From Spirochaetaceae bacterium (GTDB lineage: Bacteria > Spirochaetota > Spirochaetia > Treponematales > Breznakiellaceae): 6,345 nt of DNA. The stretch is from NCBI GenBank assembly GCA_031255655.1, contig JAIRSB010000022.1, positions 1 to 6,345 of the forward strand, in the 5' to 3' direction. The position numbers and the translations under genes are program-made. Below are positions 1 to 6,202 of this stretch, piece by piece. Position 1 is the first letter of the stretch. Every line of letters begins with the position of its first letter. The notes under the pieces are model-generated. The model had not been told where the DNA came from and searched no databases. It worked only from the letters and a program-made list of their open reading frames with translations.

Positions 1-557
1 TTTATCTTTATCTGTTTTATAATGCCTTCTGAAAAAATATCGCCGTATGCGCGTCCGGCAAAAAATTTATTGACAGCTTCTTTCGCAGTGTTTTTGTGAA
101 TGGCAAGGCTGGAAAATATTTTCGGTGTGTTTCTGTCGACAAAATAGCTGAATGAGTTTTTCGATATTATTTGTTTAAGTGTTATGCCGTCCAGCGGCAG
201 TCTTTCATGTTCAAGGTAACCCGAAAAATTTTTTATTGTTTCGTCTATTCCGGGTATGTCTTTAACGTATAAATTTTTTGTTATTTCCGGTAATTCGTTT
301 TGAAGTATGTCTTTGACCAATGCACGCAGGGTGTCTCTGAATTCTTTTTTTTCTATTTCGTTTTGAAGTGTATGTGTGTTTATTAGTCTGCGCTCAACCA
401 TGAGCGACAAATCTTGTATTAGTTCTTTGTAGTTATTTTCAATGACGCCGCCCCAGCGTCCAAAGAATTTTTTGAACAGCATGTTGACGGCTATCGAGTT
501 TGTTACCCAGCCTACAGTGGCGCCGCCAAAAATTGATATTAGTAATTTTTCTATCAT
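1..557 (-). CDS. DUF445 family membrane protein, N-terminal 185 residues (runs off the window)
   Basis: Read on the minus strand from ATG at 557-555, this frame is open to the window edge with no stop, so only the first 185 residues are seen and the C-terminus is missing. The start is the first codon after an in-frame TGA (560-558); no good Shine-Dalgarno sequence precedes it. Residues 11-37 carry the hallmark of the DUF445 family (YheB-like): Gly-rich, then a Thr-Asn pair (T19, N20), an Ala-Val-x-Met-Leu-Phe stretch (residues 23-28) and the Arg-Trp-Gly-Gly following it. This lies in a hydrophobic N-terminal segment that probably inserts in the inner membrane. The rest visible is charged and helical. 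The family has no settled biochemical function, so none is assigned. It lies 119 bases behind the binding-protein gene on the same strand, with a GC-rich hairpin between, so co-transcription is uncertain. Family call is from the motif, fairly sure. Confidence 0.82.
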   Translation of the reverse strand, partial: MIEKLLISIFGGATVGWVTNSIAVNMLFKKFFGRWGGVIENNYKELIQDLSLMVERRLINTHTLQNEIEKKEFRDTLRALVKDILQNELPEITKNLYVKDIPGIDETIKNFSGYLEHERLPLDGITLKQIISKNSFSYFVDRNTPKIFSSLAIHKNTAKEAVNKFFAGRAYGDIFSEGIIKQIKI

Positions 558-614
558 TCATCTAAAACACGGTAAGATCGAAAGGCGCAAGGAACGCTAG
601 ATTTACCCGGTTAT

Positions 615-661
615 GCCCCCTCTCCCCTAAAGGCCAAAAACGCCGCGGGGCAGGTGGGGGC
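615..661 (-). terminator. GC-rich imperfect hairpin, possible terminator or repeat element
   Basis: The outer arms GCCCCC (615-620) and GGGGGC (656-661) are perfect complements. Inside them CCCC (624-627) can pair with GGGG (647-650), and a short GGC/GCC pair lies around an A-rich loop (632-643). The structure begins 15 bases after the stop of the substrate-binding-protein gene on the minus strand, which is where a terminator would sit. There is no run of T after the stem in either direction, so it is not a standard intrinsic terminator. It could instead stabilise the 3' end of the transcript, limit read-through into the DUF445 gene, or be a dispersed REP-like repeat. Structure is seen; role is inferred. 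Confidence 0.45.
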
Positions 662-676
662 TCGCTGCGGTAACGG

Positions 677-1486
677 TTATTTTCCTATTACCGATATGTC
701 CTCGCCGAACCAGACTTCGGTAATCTGTGCGACGGTGCCGTCTATTACCATGCTGTTGAGCGTTTTCCATATCTCTTCTTCCAGAGCCGCGTCGTTTTTG
801 CGGAAGCCTATGCCGAATTCTTCTTCTCCAAGCGTTTCATGCAATTTACGCAGTGGTTTGCCGGAGCGGTTTATGCTGTCGTTGGCAACGACAAGGTCGG
901 CTATTACCGCGTCTACACCGCCCGCGTCAAGATCCATGAAGGCGGTCAGGAAATCTTTGTATTCGACTATTTCCAGCAAAGATCTTTTGAACTCCGGATT
1001 TTTGTCTATGGCGTCCACCGATGAAGAACTGATCTGCGTGCCTATTCTTTTTCCGGCCAGGTCTGTAAGGCCGTTGATGGGAGAGTCTTGTTTTACAACG
1101 ATGATCTGCGCGTTTTTAAGGTAGGGCGGGCTGAAGCGGATGACTTTTTTACGCTCCTCGGTAATCGTAAGTCCGTTCCAGATACAGTCAATCTCTCCGG
1201 TGGATAATTCCTGTTCTTTGGCGTTCCAGTCAATTGGCTGTTTTACCAGTTCCCAGCCTAGTCTTCGGCATACTTCTTCGGCTAAATCCACATCGTAACC
1301 GACAATATCGTTTGCTTCGTCGCGAAAGCCCATCGGCGGAAACGAATCGTCTAGACCCATCACAAACTTTTTCTTCGCATGAATTTTTTGCAGCGAATCA
1401 TCGGTTTTAGCCTCTTTTTGCGCTCCCGCAAAAGCCAAGCCTGACGCAACCGTCACACAAAGAAACATAAATGCCAGTTTTTTCAT
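677..1486 (-). CDS. Periplasmic amino-acid-type ABC transporter substrate-binding protein (SBP family 3)
   Basis: A complete 269-residue protein of the family 3 solute-binding proteins (HisJ/GlnH type), of the usual length. Residues 1-20 are a signal peptide (MKK, hydrophobic core, Ala-Phe-Ala before the likely cleavage at 20/21). Cys10 lies in the hydrophobic core without a lipobox, so a free periplasmic protein is likelier than a lipoprotein. Residues 63-76 match the SBP_bac_3 signature (Gly-Tyr-Asp-Val-Asp-Leu start). Thr107-x-x-Glu-Glu-Arg112 and Asp197 fall where family members hold the carboxylate and amino group of the bound amino acid, so a polar or charged amino acid is a reasonable ligand; the exact one cannot be read. 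The start is supported by AGGAGA (1496-1491 on the minus strand) four bases upstream. No permease or ATPase gene is adjacent in the window, and the gene is divergent from fliM. Confidence 0.9.
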   Translation of the reverse strand: MKKLAFMFLCVTVASGLAFAGAQKEAKTDDSLQKIHAKKKFVMGLDDSFPPMGFRDEANDIVGYDVDLAEEVCRRLGWELVKQPIDWNAKEQELSTGEIDCIWNGLTITEERKKVIRFSPPYLKNAQIIVVKQDSPINGLTDLAGKRIGTQISSSSVDAIDKNPEFKRSLLEIVEYKDFLTAFMDLDAGGVDAVIADLVVANDSINRSGKPLRKLHETLGEEEFGIGFRKNDAALEEEIWKTLNSMVIDGTVAQITEVWFGEDISVIGK

Positions 1487-1523
1487 ATCTTCTCCTAATT
1501 AAAGACGGCCGCACCGCCGCCAA

Positions 1524-1561
1524 TTTCTAAAATAGAGTTGTTTAGAAACTTCAGTTTCTAA
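1524..1561. promoter_or_regulatory. Inverted-repeat cluster, possible operator between divergent genes
   Basis: Bases 1542-1561 form a perfect palindrome: TTAGAAACT, a 2-base spacer, AGTTTCTAA. A third copy of the half-site, TTTCTAA, lies at 1524-1530, in the same orientation as the one at 1555-1561 and 31 bases from it, about three helical turns. That upstream copy is also the inverse of TTAGAAA at 1542-1548, so two mutually exclusive hairpins could form. The site is 56 to 75 bases ahead of the binding-protein ATG and about 180 ahead of fliM. The arrangement suggests a dimeric regulator with cooperative binding, or an RNA structure in the leader of the binding-protein transcript. I cannot name a regulator. 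The remaining intergenic sequence (1562-1728) shows no confident promoter on either strand. Confidence 0.5.
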
Positions 1562-1728
1562 TAACCGAGTTGTCAAACAAGTCCAATATAAGTCTAGTTT
1601 AGATTGATGTTCGTAAAAGGTAAAGTGCGCCACGCTGCTGGCAAAGCCGGATTTTGCGTTCCGTTTCGGCGCGGTAGATGGATTTTTGGCTTTGTGTTAT
1701 GTCGGGCTTGACGGGGAGATTGTTTTTT

Positions 1729-1746
1729 ATGACAATGAAAATATGA
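1729..1746 (+). promoter_or_regulatory. Five-codon leader ORF coupled to fliM
   Basis: ATG at 1729 opens a frame encoding Met-Thr-Met-Lys-Ile and ends with TGA at 1744-1746, which overlaps the fliM ATG (1743-1745) as ATGA. A purine-rich GGGGAG (1713-1718) sits 10 bases before this ATG, a plausible ribosome binding site, whereas it is 24 bases from the fliM ATG, too far to serve it directly. A longer version of the same frame starts at ATG 1678 (22 codons), after a TAG at 1675-1677. The arrangement would let ribosomes loaded on the leader restart on fliM, as the same ATGA overlap does between fliM and fliY. The sequence pattern is seen; translation is inferred. Confidence 0.4.
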
Positions 1747-2780
1747 CCGAAGTACTCTCACAGGACGAAATAGACCAGCTTCTCACTGCTATAAATTCCA
1801 ACGGCACTGATACAGAGGATTATAAACCGGTCACCGATTCTCGCAAGGTAAAGATATATGACTTTAAGCGTCCTGATAAATTTTCTAAAGAGCAGATAAG
1901 AACGGTGCAAATAATGCACGAAACGTTCGCCCGTCTTACCACAACGGCGCTGTCGGCTAGTCTGCGTACGCTGGTGCATGTGCACGTGGCAACAGTTGAC
2001 CAGTTGACTTATGAGGAATTCATCCGCTCTCTGCCTTCGCCTACGACACTCGCCATCATCAATATGGACCCGTTAAAGGGGAACGCGGTTTTGGAAATTG
2101 ACCCCGGTATCACGTTTTCCATTATCAATCGTCTGTTCGGCGGCAAAGAGGACGGCTCGAAATCTCAGCAGCAGCATGAATTGACGGATATCGAACAATC
2201 TGTAATGGAAGGTATAATTGTTCGTATATTGGGAAATATGCGTGAGGCATGGGCGCAGGTGATTGATTTGCGTCCGCGTTTGGGGCAGATTGATACGAAT
2301 CCGCAGTTTGCCCAGATAGTGCCTCCGACGGAAATGGTCGTGCTGGTAACGCTGGAAACCAAGGTAGGCGAAATTGAGGGGATGATGAATTTCTGCATCC
2401 CTTATCTTACGATAGAGCCGATAATAAGTAAGTTGTCGGCGCAGTTCTGGTATTCAAACGTCCGTCAGGGCGCGAATCCTGAAAATCTTAGTATTCTTAA
2501 AGAAAAGCTGGTAAAAGTCGATGTTAATGTAGTCGCGGAAATCGGAACGATTCAGGTTCCCGTGCGCGATGTGCTGTCTTTACAGGCGGGCGATGTTGTC
2601 AGACTTTACAATGTTAAAGTAAGCGATCCGTTCGCTATAACCATAGGCGGGAAACAAAAATTTCTTTGCCGCCCAGGTGTTGTCGGCAGGAATGTTGCCG
2701 TGCAGATTACAAAGAAAATGGCGGATCTTGAACAGGATGACTTTGAAGAGCTTATTTCCGACGTGGAGGAATTGATATGA
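1743..2780 (+). CDS. fliM: Flagellar motor switch protein FliM
   Basis: FliM links the chemotaxis signal to the motor: its N-terminus binds phosphorylated CheY, its middle domain contacts FliG, and its C-terminal SpoA domain joins FliN/FliY in the C-ring at the cytoplasmic face. The protein is 345 residues, normal for the family. The start is placed at ATG 1743 because the translation from there begins with the family's conserved N-terminus, Leu-Ser-Gln-Asp-Glu-Ile-Asp-Gln-Leu-Leu (residues 5-14), the CheY-binding motif. The frame stays open further upstream, but that extension is unlike FliM. The core follows: residues 41-55 (Phe-Lys-Arg-Pro-Asp-Lys-Phe), the Leu-Phe-Gly-Gly...Gly region (131-138), and the SpoA domain at about 255-325. 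The acidic tail ends in Glu-Glu-Leu-Ile. The gene overlaps fliY by four bases (ATGA). No SD lies at proper distance; see the leader ORF. Confidence 0.97.
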   Translation: MTEVLSQDEIDQLLTAINSNGTDTEDYKPVTDSRKVKIYDFKRPDKFSKEQIRTVQIMHETFARLTTTALSASLRTLVHVHVATVDQLTYEEFIRSLPSPTTLAIINMDPLKGNAVLEIDPGITFSIINRLFGGKEDGSKSQQQHELTDIEQSVMEGIIVRILGNMREAWAQVIDLRPRLGQIDTNPQFAQIVPPTEMVVLVTLETKVGEIEGMMNFCIPYLTIEPIISKLSAQFWYSNVRQGANPENLSILKEKLVKVDVNVVAEIGTIQVPVRDVLSLQAGDVVRLYNVKVSDPFAITIGGKQKFLCRPGVVGRNVAVQITKKMADLEQDDFEELISDVEELI

Positions 2781-3823
2781 GCGACGGCGCTCTTTCTCAG
2801 GCTGAGATTGACGCGCTGCTTTCGGGCAGTGATGTCCGTGAAAGCAGCGGGAACGCGGACGGTGGGCTTTCCGGCGATACATCCGTAATTGAAAGTTTTC
2901 TTAAAACTACTGTAGCTTCTCAGTCAAACGGGGTTTCCATGATGACGGGGGGATCTATAAATTTTTCCGGGCCTTATGTCTCCGAAACTGACCGCGATAC
3001 TTTTTTGACGGGGCTTCCCGACACCGTAACTTCAGTAAAAATTGATTTTACCGCCGGCTTTCCCGGTGAGCATTTGTTTATCATGACGGAAGATACCGCA
3101 AAAAGCATAGCCAGCATGATGAACAAAGAAGAGAACATCACGCTGGATGAAATGGCTATGTCAGTGATAGCGGAAACCATTTCGCAGATGGCCGGCACGG
3201 AGATAACGGCACTATCCGGCAGAACTGGTAACAAATCTATAGCGTCGGCGTCTCCGGAAGCGGTGAACATTCCTAAGGCCGCCGTCCCTCTGCCTTCCGG
3301 CAGCTTTGTTGTCGCCGTCTATGATGTTGATATGGGAAACGGCGCGCCGCAAAAGATTTGGGAAGTGTTAGGCGCTTCGACGGCGCGGGCAATGTCTGCC
3401 GCGCTGAATCCGCCGCCACCCGGCGGAATGGGAAACGCGGCTGCACCGTCCTCTTTCCCGATAGGCGGTGGCGCTATGAACAGCGGAGGTCCCCAGATGG
3501 GCAGTGGATATATACAGCCTGTTCAGTTTCCGAATCTGAATTCCCAGTCAGGGATGCGGGAGCAGGGCAACATCGGTCTTCTCATGGATGTTTACATGGA
3601 GATGACCGTCGAACTGGGTCGCACAAAGAAGCTGATAAAGGAAATATTGATGATGGGCGAAGGTACCATCATAGAATTGGACAAACTGGCGGGAGAACCC
3701 GTAGATATACTGGTGAATCACAAGCTGATAGCGAAGGGCGAAGTTGTAGTCATTGACGAAAACTTTGGCGTTCGTGTAACTGAAATAGTATCCCCGCAAG
3801 AACGTTTGTCCGAAGCAGGGTAA
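2777..3823 (+). CDS. fliY: Flagellar motor switch protein FliY (CheC-like plus FliN domain)
   Basis: A C-ring protein that replaces or extends FliN in spirochaetes and Gram-positives. Residues 6-17 (Leu-Ser-Gln-Ala-Glu-Ile-Asp-Ala-Leu-Leu) repeat the CheY-binding motif of FliM. A CheC-like region spans about 70-205; its signature Ser129-x3-Glu133-x2 is followed by Ser136 where CheC-type phosphatases have Asn, and Pro160 is at about the expected spacing, so phosphatase activity is doubtful. A Pro/Gly/Asn-rich linker (about 211-262) leads to a FliN/SpoA domain at 263-340, containing the conserved Val-Glu-Leu-Gly-Arg-Thr and Leu-Asp-Lys-Leu-Ala-Gly-Glu-Pro-Val-Asp stretches. Total 348 residues. 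The start is fixed by GGAGGA (2765-2770) six bases upstream and by the ATGA overlap with fliM, which implies coupled translation. The gene ends in three successive in-frame stops (TAA TAA TAG, 3821-3829) directly before the next ATG. Confidence 0.96.
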   Translation: MSDGALSQAEIDALLSGSDVRESSGNADGGLSGDTSVIESFLKTTVASQSNGVSMMTGGSINFSGPYVSETDRDTFLTGLPDTVTSVKIDFTAGFPGEHLFIMTEDTAKSIASMMNKEENITLDEMAMSVIAETISQMAGTEITALSGRTGNKSIASASPEAVNIPKAAVPLPSGSFVVAVYDVDMGNGAPQKIWEVLGASTARAMSAALNPPPPGGMGNAAAPSSFPIGGGAMNSGGPQMGSGYIQPVQFPNLNSQSGMREQGNIGLLMDVYMEMTVELGRTKKLIKEILMMGEGTIIELDKLAGEPVDILVNHKLIAKGEVVVIDENFGVRVTEIVSPQERLSEAG

Positions 3824-3829
3824 TAATAG

Positions 3830-4969
3830 ATGCGGATTATTCCGATCGCAAGCGGGAAGGGCGGAGTCGGCAAGTCGTTGGCTGCCGCGAATTTGGCGGT
3901 GGCGTTCGCGCAGGCTGGTAAACAGGTAACGCTGGCCGATATGGATTTAGGGGCGTCAAATTTGCACCTCATTATCGGACATCAAAAACCCGGCGCAAGC
4001 ATAGGCTCATTTCTGAATAACCCGAAAATCGATTTTTCTACCATCATTGCCAATACGGATATTCCGAATCTACGTTTTATACCGGGCGATGCCGAAATTC
4101 CGGGGGCGGCGAACCTCAAGGCTTCCCAACGGAATATGCTGGCGCGCCGTCTGTTGTCGATAAAAACGGATATTTTGATACTGGACTTGGGCGCCGGTAC
4201 GCACCAGTCCATTCTTGATTTCTTTTTGCTGTCAGGGCAGGGAATAATCGTAAGCTCTCCGGCGGTTACCGCCACGCTAAACGCTTACGTTTTCCTGAAA
4301 AATTCGGTTTTCCGCCTGATGTACAGCGCTTTTAAGCGCGGTTCTCCCGCCTACGAATATCTTGAACAAATACGCAAGCAGGGCTCCGGACTCAATATGT
4401 TGTACTTGCCCAAAATGCTGGAGGAAATAGCGCGGATAGATCCGGCTTCTCACCAAAAATTCGCTGCGTCTATAGACCGTTTTCAGCCGCGTCTCATTCT
4501 GAATATGTTAGATTCTCCTAGCGATTCCGAAGTCGCCATGAAGATACGCCGGTCGTGCGAGGCGTATTTGGGGCTGAAAATAGAACATCTAGGCGTCATA
4601 TACCGCGACAGCATTCAGGATACCAGTCTCGCCTCCCGTCTTCCCATCGTATTGTACAAGCCCAACTCCGTGTTATCGCAGGCTATCTACCGTATAGCGG
4701 ACAAGATACTCCAGATGCCGGAGGATGCTGCTCCTTTTACGATTTCCGATGTGAACGAAAGTTATCAGGAAGCCGCGGTAGAGGCGGAAATTGATTTTGA
4801 AAACAAGAAAGAATACGTTCAGGAACTTTTGCATTCCGGCGTGTTGTCGCAGGGTGAACTTATCGAAACTGTGAAAACGCAGCAGATCGAGATAAATAAA
4901 ATGAAAAAAGAAAATATGTTTTTAAAAAACAAATTATCAAACGCCGCGAATCAGGGCTATAAATTTTAA
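3830..4969 (+). CDS. MinD/ParA-type P-loop ATPase with C-terminal coiled coil
   Basis: A 379-residue SIMIBI-class ATPase. The deviant Walker A motif is at residues 9-16 (Gly-Lys-Gly-Gly-Val-Gly-Lys-Ser, signature Lys10 and catalytic Lys15), Walker A' Asp37-Met-Asp39 with the Leu-Gly-Ala-Ser-Asn-Leu-His continuation (40-46), and Walker B/switch II around Asp117-Gly-type strand ending Asp119-Leu-Gly-Ala-Gly-Thr. Such proteins dimerise on ATP and place cargo: chromosomes, division inhibitors, flagella or chemoreceptors. A charged stretch (about 160-220) is inserted before the Asn-Met-Leu-Asp strand (225-228), longer than in MinD. Residues about 338-372 form a predicted coiled coil, rich in Glu, Lys, Gln and Ile, in place of MinD's membrane helix. 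It lacks the N-terminal DQA motif of FlhG, so I do not call it flhG. It starts 6 bases behind fliY with AGGG 9 bases upstream, so it is probably in the same transcript. Cargo unknown. Confidence 0.85.
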   Translation: MRIIPIASGKGGVGKSLAAANLAVAFAQAGKQVTLADMDLGASNLHLIIGHQKPGASIGSFLNNPKIDFSTIIANTDIPNLRFIPGDAEIPGAANLKASQRNMLARRLLSIKTDILILDLGAGTHQSILDFFLLSGQGIIVSSPAVTATLNAYVFLKNSVFRLMYSAFKRGSPAYEYLEQIRKQGSGLNMLYLPKMLEEIARIDPASHQKFAASIDRFQPRLILNMLDSPSDSEVAMKIRRSCEAYLGLKIEHLGVIYRDSIQDTSLASRLPIVLYKPNSVLSQAIYRIADKILQMPEDAAPFTISDVNESYQEAAVEAEIDFENKKEYVQELLHSGVLSQGELIETVKTQQIEINKMKKENMFLKNKLSNAANQGYKF

Positions 4970-5011
4970 CGGCGGTTTCTGTATCGTCGCTTGCGTTGTA
5001 AAGGATTATTT

Positions 5012-6079
5012 ATGAAACTTATGCCGTTGGCCGTTGATTTTCCGGCTTGGCTTAAACCGGAAATAATTCCGGGTCTCCCTGTGCGTTGGTACGGGTTGAT
5101 GTACATAATCGCGTTTGCCGTAGCCTTTATCATGTACCGCAAGCAAATACGCGAGCGCAATTTCCCGATGACGGACGACCAGCTTTCCAGTCTCTTTTTT
5201 TGGGCGATTATGGGCTTGTTGCTGGGGGCGCGTATATTCGCCACGTGGGTTTACGAAACGAGCGATATTTACGTTAGGCAGCCGTGGCTGGTTTTTTGGC
5301 CGTTCCGCAACGGGCGTTTCACCGGATTGCAGGGAATGAGTTACCACGGCGGTTTTATCGGCTGTTTATCGGGGGTTTCGCTCTGGTGCGCGACGCGGCG
5401 CCGCGACCCGCGTGAAATATTTGATATGTTCGGAGCATCTATACCGCTGGGTTATACTTTCGGCAGGATAGGAAATTTCATAAACGGAGAGCTTTACGGA
5501 CGAGTTACAACTGGAGCTTTGGGTATGATATTCCCCAACGCGGAGCGTTTTTCGTCCAATATAGGCTGGGTGCGCGAAGCCGCGGAAAAATCCGGTATAC
5601 CGCTGCCACAGAGTGCGTCCGGTGCGGCTTCTATGATAAACTTGCCGCGTTATCCCACACAGCTTTTTGAAGCGTTTTTTGAGGGTGTTTTTCTGTGGTT
5701 TATCTGCTGGTCTTTACGAAACAAAAAGCCGTTCAAGGGTTTTATTCTGGCGTTATACATTATGGGATACGGTGTGATACGTTTCATCATTGAATATTTT
5801 CGTGAGCCGGACGGTGATTTGGGTTACAGGATAGAACTTGTGCCTAATAATCAAGCCATTGCGTTTGCCCATCCGCTTACCAGTTTTTCAACGGGACAAG
5901 TTCTTTCGGCGGGTATGGTTCTGTTTGCCGCTGTGATGATGTTCGTACTTTCACGTCTTCCAGGCAGAAAACCTATAATACACTATCCCGACTCCGCTGA
6001 ATCCGCCGCGGCAAAGTCACCCGAAGAGAAAAAATCAGCCCGCAATAGCCGTAAAAAGCTGCGAAAAAAGCTAAGGTAA
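5012..6079 (+). CDS. lgt: Prolipoprotein diacylglyceryl transferase
   Basis: Lgt moves the diacylglyceryl group of phosphatidylglycerol to the lipobox Cys of prolipoproteins, the first step of lipoprotein maturation, in the inner membrane. It is 355 residues, somewhat longer than many homologues. Key residues by comparison with E. coli Lgt: Tyr27 in Arg-Trp-Tyr-Gly-Leu-Met-Tyr (E. coli Y26), His112 in His-Gly-Gly (H103), the Lgt signature at 151-164 with Arg152, Asn155, Glu160 and Gly163 (R143, N146, E151, G154), Tyr-Pro-Thr-Gln-Leu-Phe-Glu (214-220), and Arg257 and Glu261 (R239, E243). All expected catalytic residues are present. Hydrophobic segments at about 27-42, 60-81, 110-127, 138-156, 222-234, 243-258 and 297-315 fit the seven-helix fold. 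The tail (340-355) is nearly all Lys and Arg. The start at 5012 has AAAGGA (5000-5005) six bases upstream; a TTG start at 4991 is less likely. It is 42 bases behind the ATPase gene. Confidence 0.97.
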   Translation: MKLMPLAVDFPAWLKPEIIPGLPVRWYGLMYIIAFAVAFIMYRKQIRERNFPMTDDQLSSLFFWAIMGLLLGARIFATWVYETSDIYVRQPWLVFWPFRNGRFTGLQGMSYHGGFIGCLSGVSLWCATRRRDPREIFDMFGASIPLGYTFGRIGNFINGELYGRVTTGALGMIFPNAERFSSNIGWVREAAEKSGIPLPQSASGAASMINLPRYPTQLFEAFFEGVFLWFICWSLRNKKPFKGFILALYIMGYGVIRFIIEYFREPDGDLGYRIELVPNNQAIAFAHPLTSFSTGQVLSAGMVLFAAVMMFVLSRLPGRKPIIHYPDSAESAAAKSPEEKKSARNSRKKLRKKLR

Positions 6080-6163
6080 AAGTCGTTCAGCCTGTCTGTG
6101 AGCGGAATTCGCATGGGCGCTTGGATTTGTAATCTTGGTTTGTACTGGAAATAAGCTGGGTGA

Positions 6164-6193
6164 TTGACAAATATACAATTTATGAGATATTAT
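6164..6193 (+). promoter_or_regulatory. Near-consensus sigma70-type promoter
   Basis: The -35 hexamer TTGACA (6164-6169) is a perfect consensus. An 18-base AT-rich spacer leads to TATTAT (6188-6193), one mismatch from TATAAT. Transcription would begin at about 6200, leading rightwards through the small ORF and the C tract. It is 85 bases behind the lgt stop, so it probably drives a new transcription unit that continues past the window. No hairpin terminator for lgt is visible between 6080 and 6163. Sequence match is clear; activity is inferred. Confidence 0.72.
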
Positions 6194-6202
6194 TAAAGAA
6201 CT

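Noticed and set aside
1571..1576. Perfect TTGACA on the minus strand as -35 of the binding-protein promoter
   Set aside because: At spacers of 16 to 18 bases the -10 position falls inside the palindrome with no TATAAT-like hexamer, so a promoter could not be supported.
1621..1653. Flagellar sigma28-type promoter before fliM (TAAAG near 1621, GCCGGATT near 1646)
   Set aside because: The spacing is about six bases too long and the -10 element matches poorly.
1686..1742. N-terminal extension of fliM from TTG 1686 (19 extra residues)
   Set aside because: The extension has no resemblance to FliM, and the conserved family N-terminus begins exactly at ATG 1743.
1599..1758. Minus-strand open frame of about 50 codons with a protein-like Arg/Glu/Gln composition ending at TAA 1601-1599
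   Set aside because: It has no ATG, GTG or TTG start and its upstream part lies antisense to the fliM start; it may be chance or a remnant too short to identify.
3821..3829. Possible read-through fusion of FliY with the ATPase, which are in the same frame
   Set aside because: Three consecutive stop codons separate them and the ATPase has its own ATG and AGGG site.
4991..5011. TTG start for lgt seven codons upstream
   Set aside because: The ATG at 5012 has a well-spaced AAAGGA and gives the usual Lgt N-terminus.
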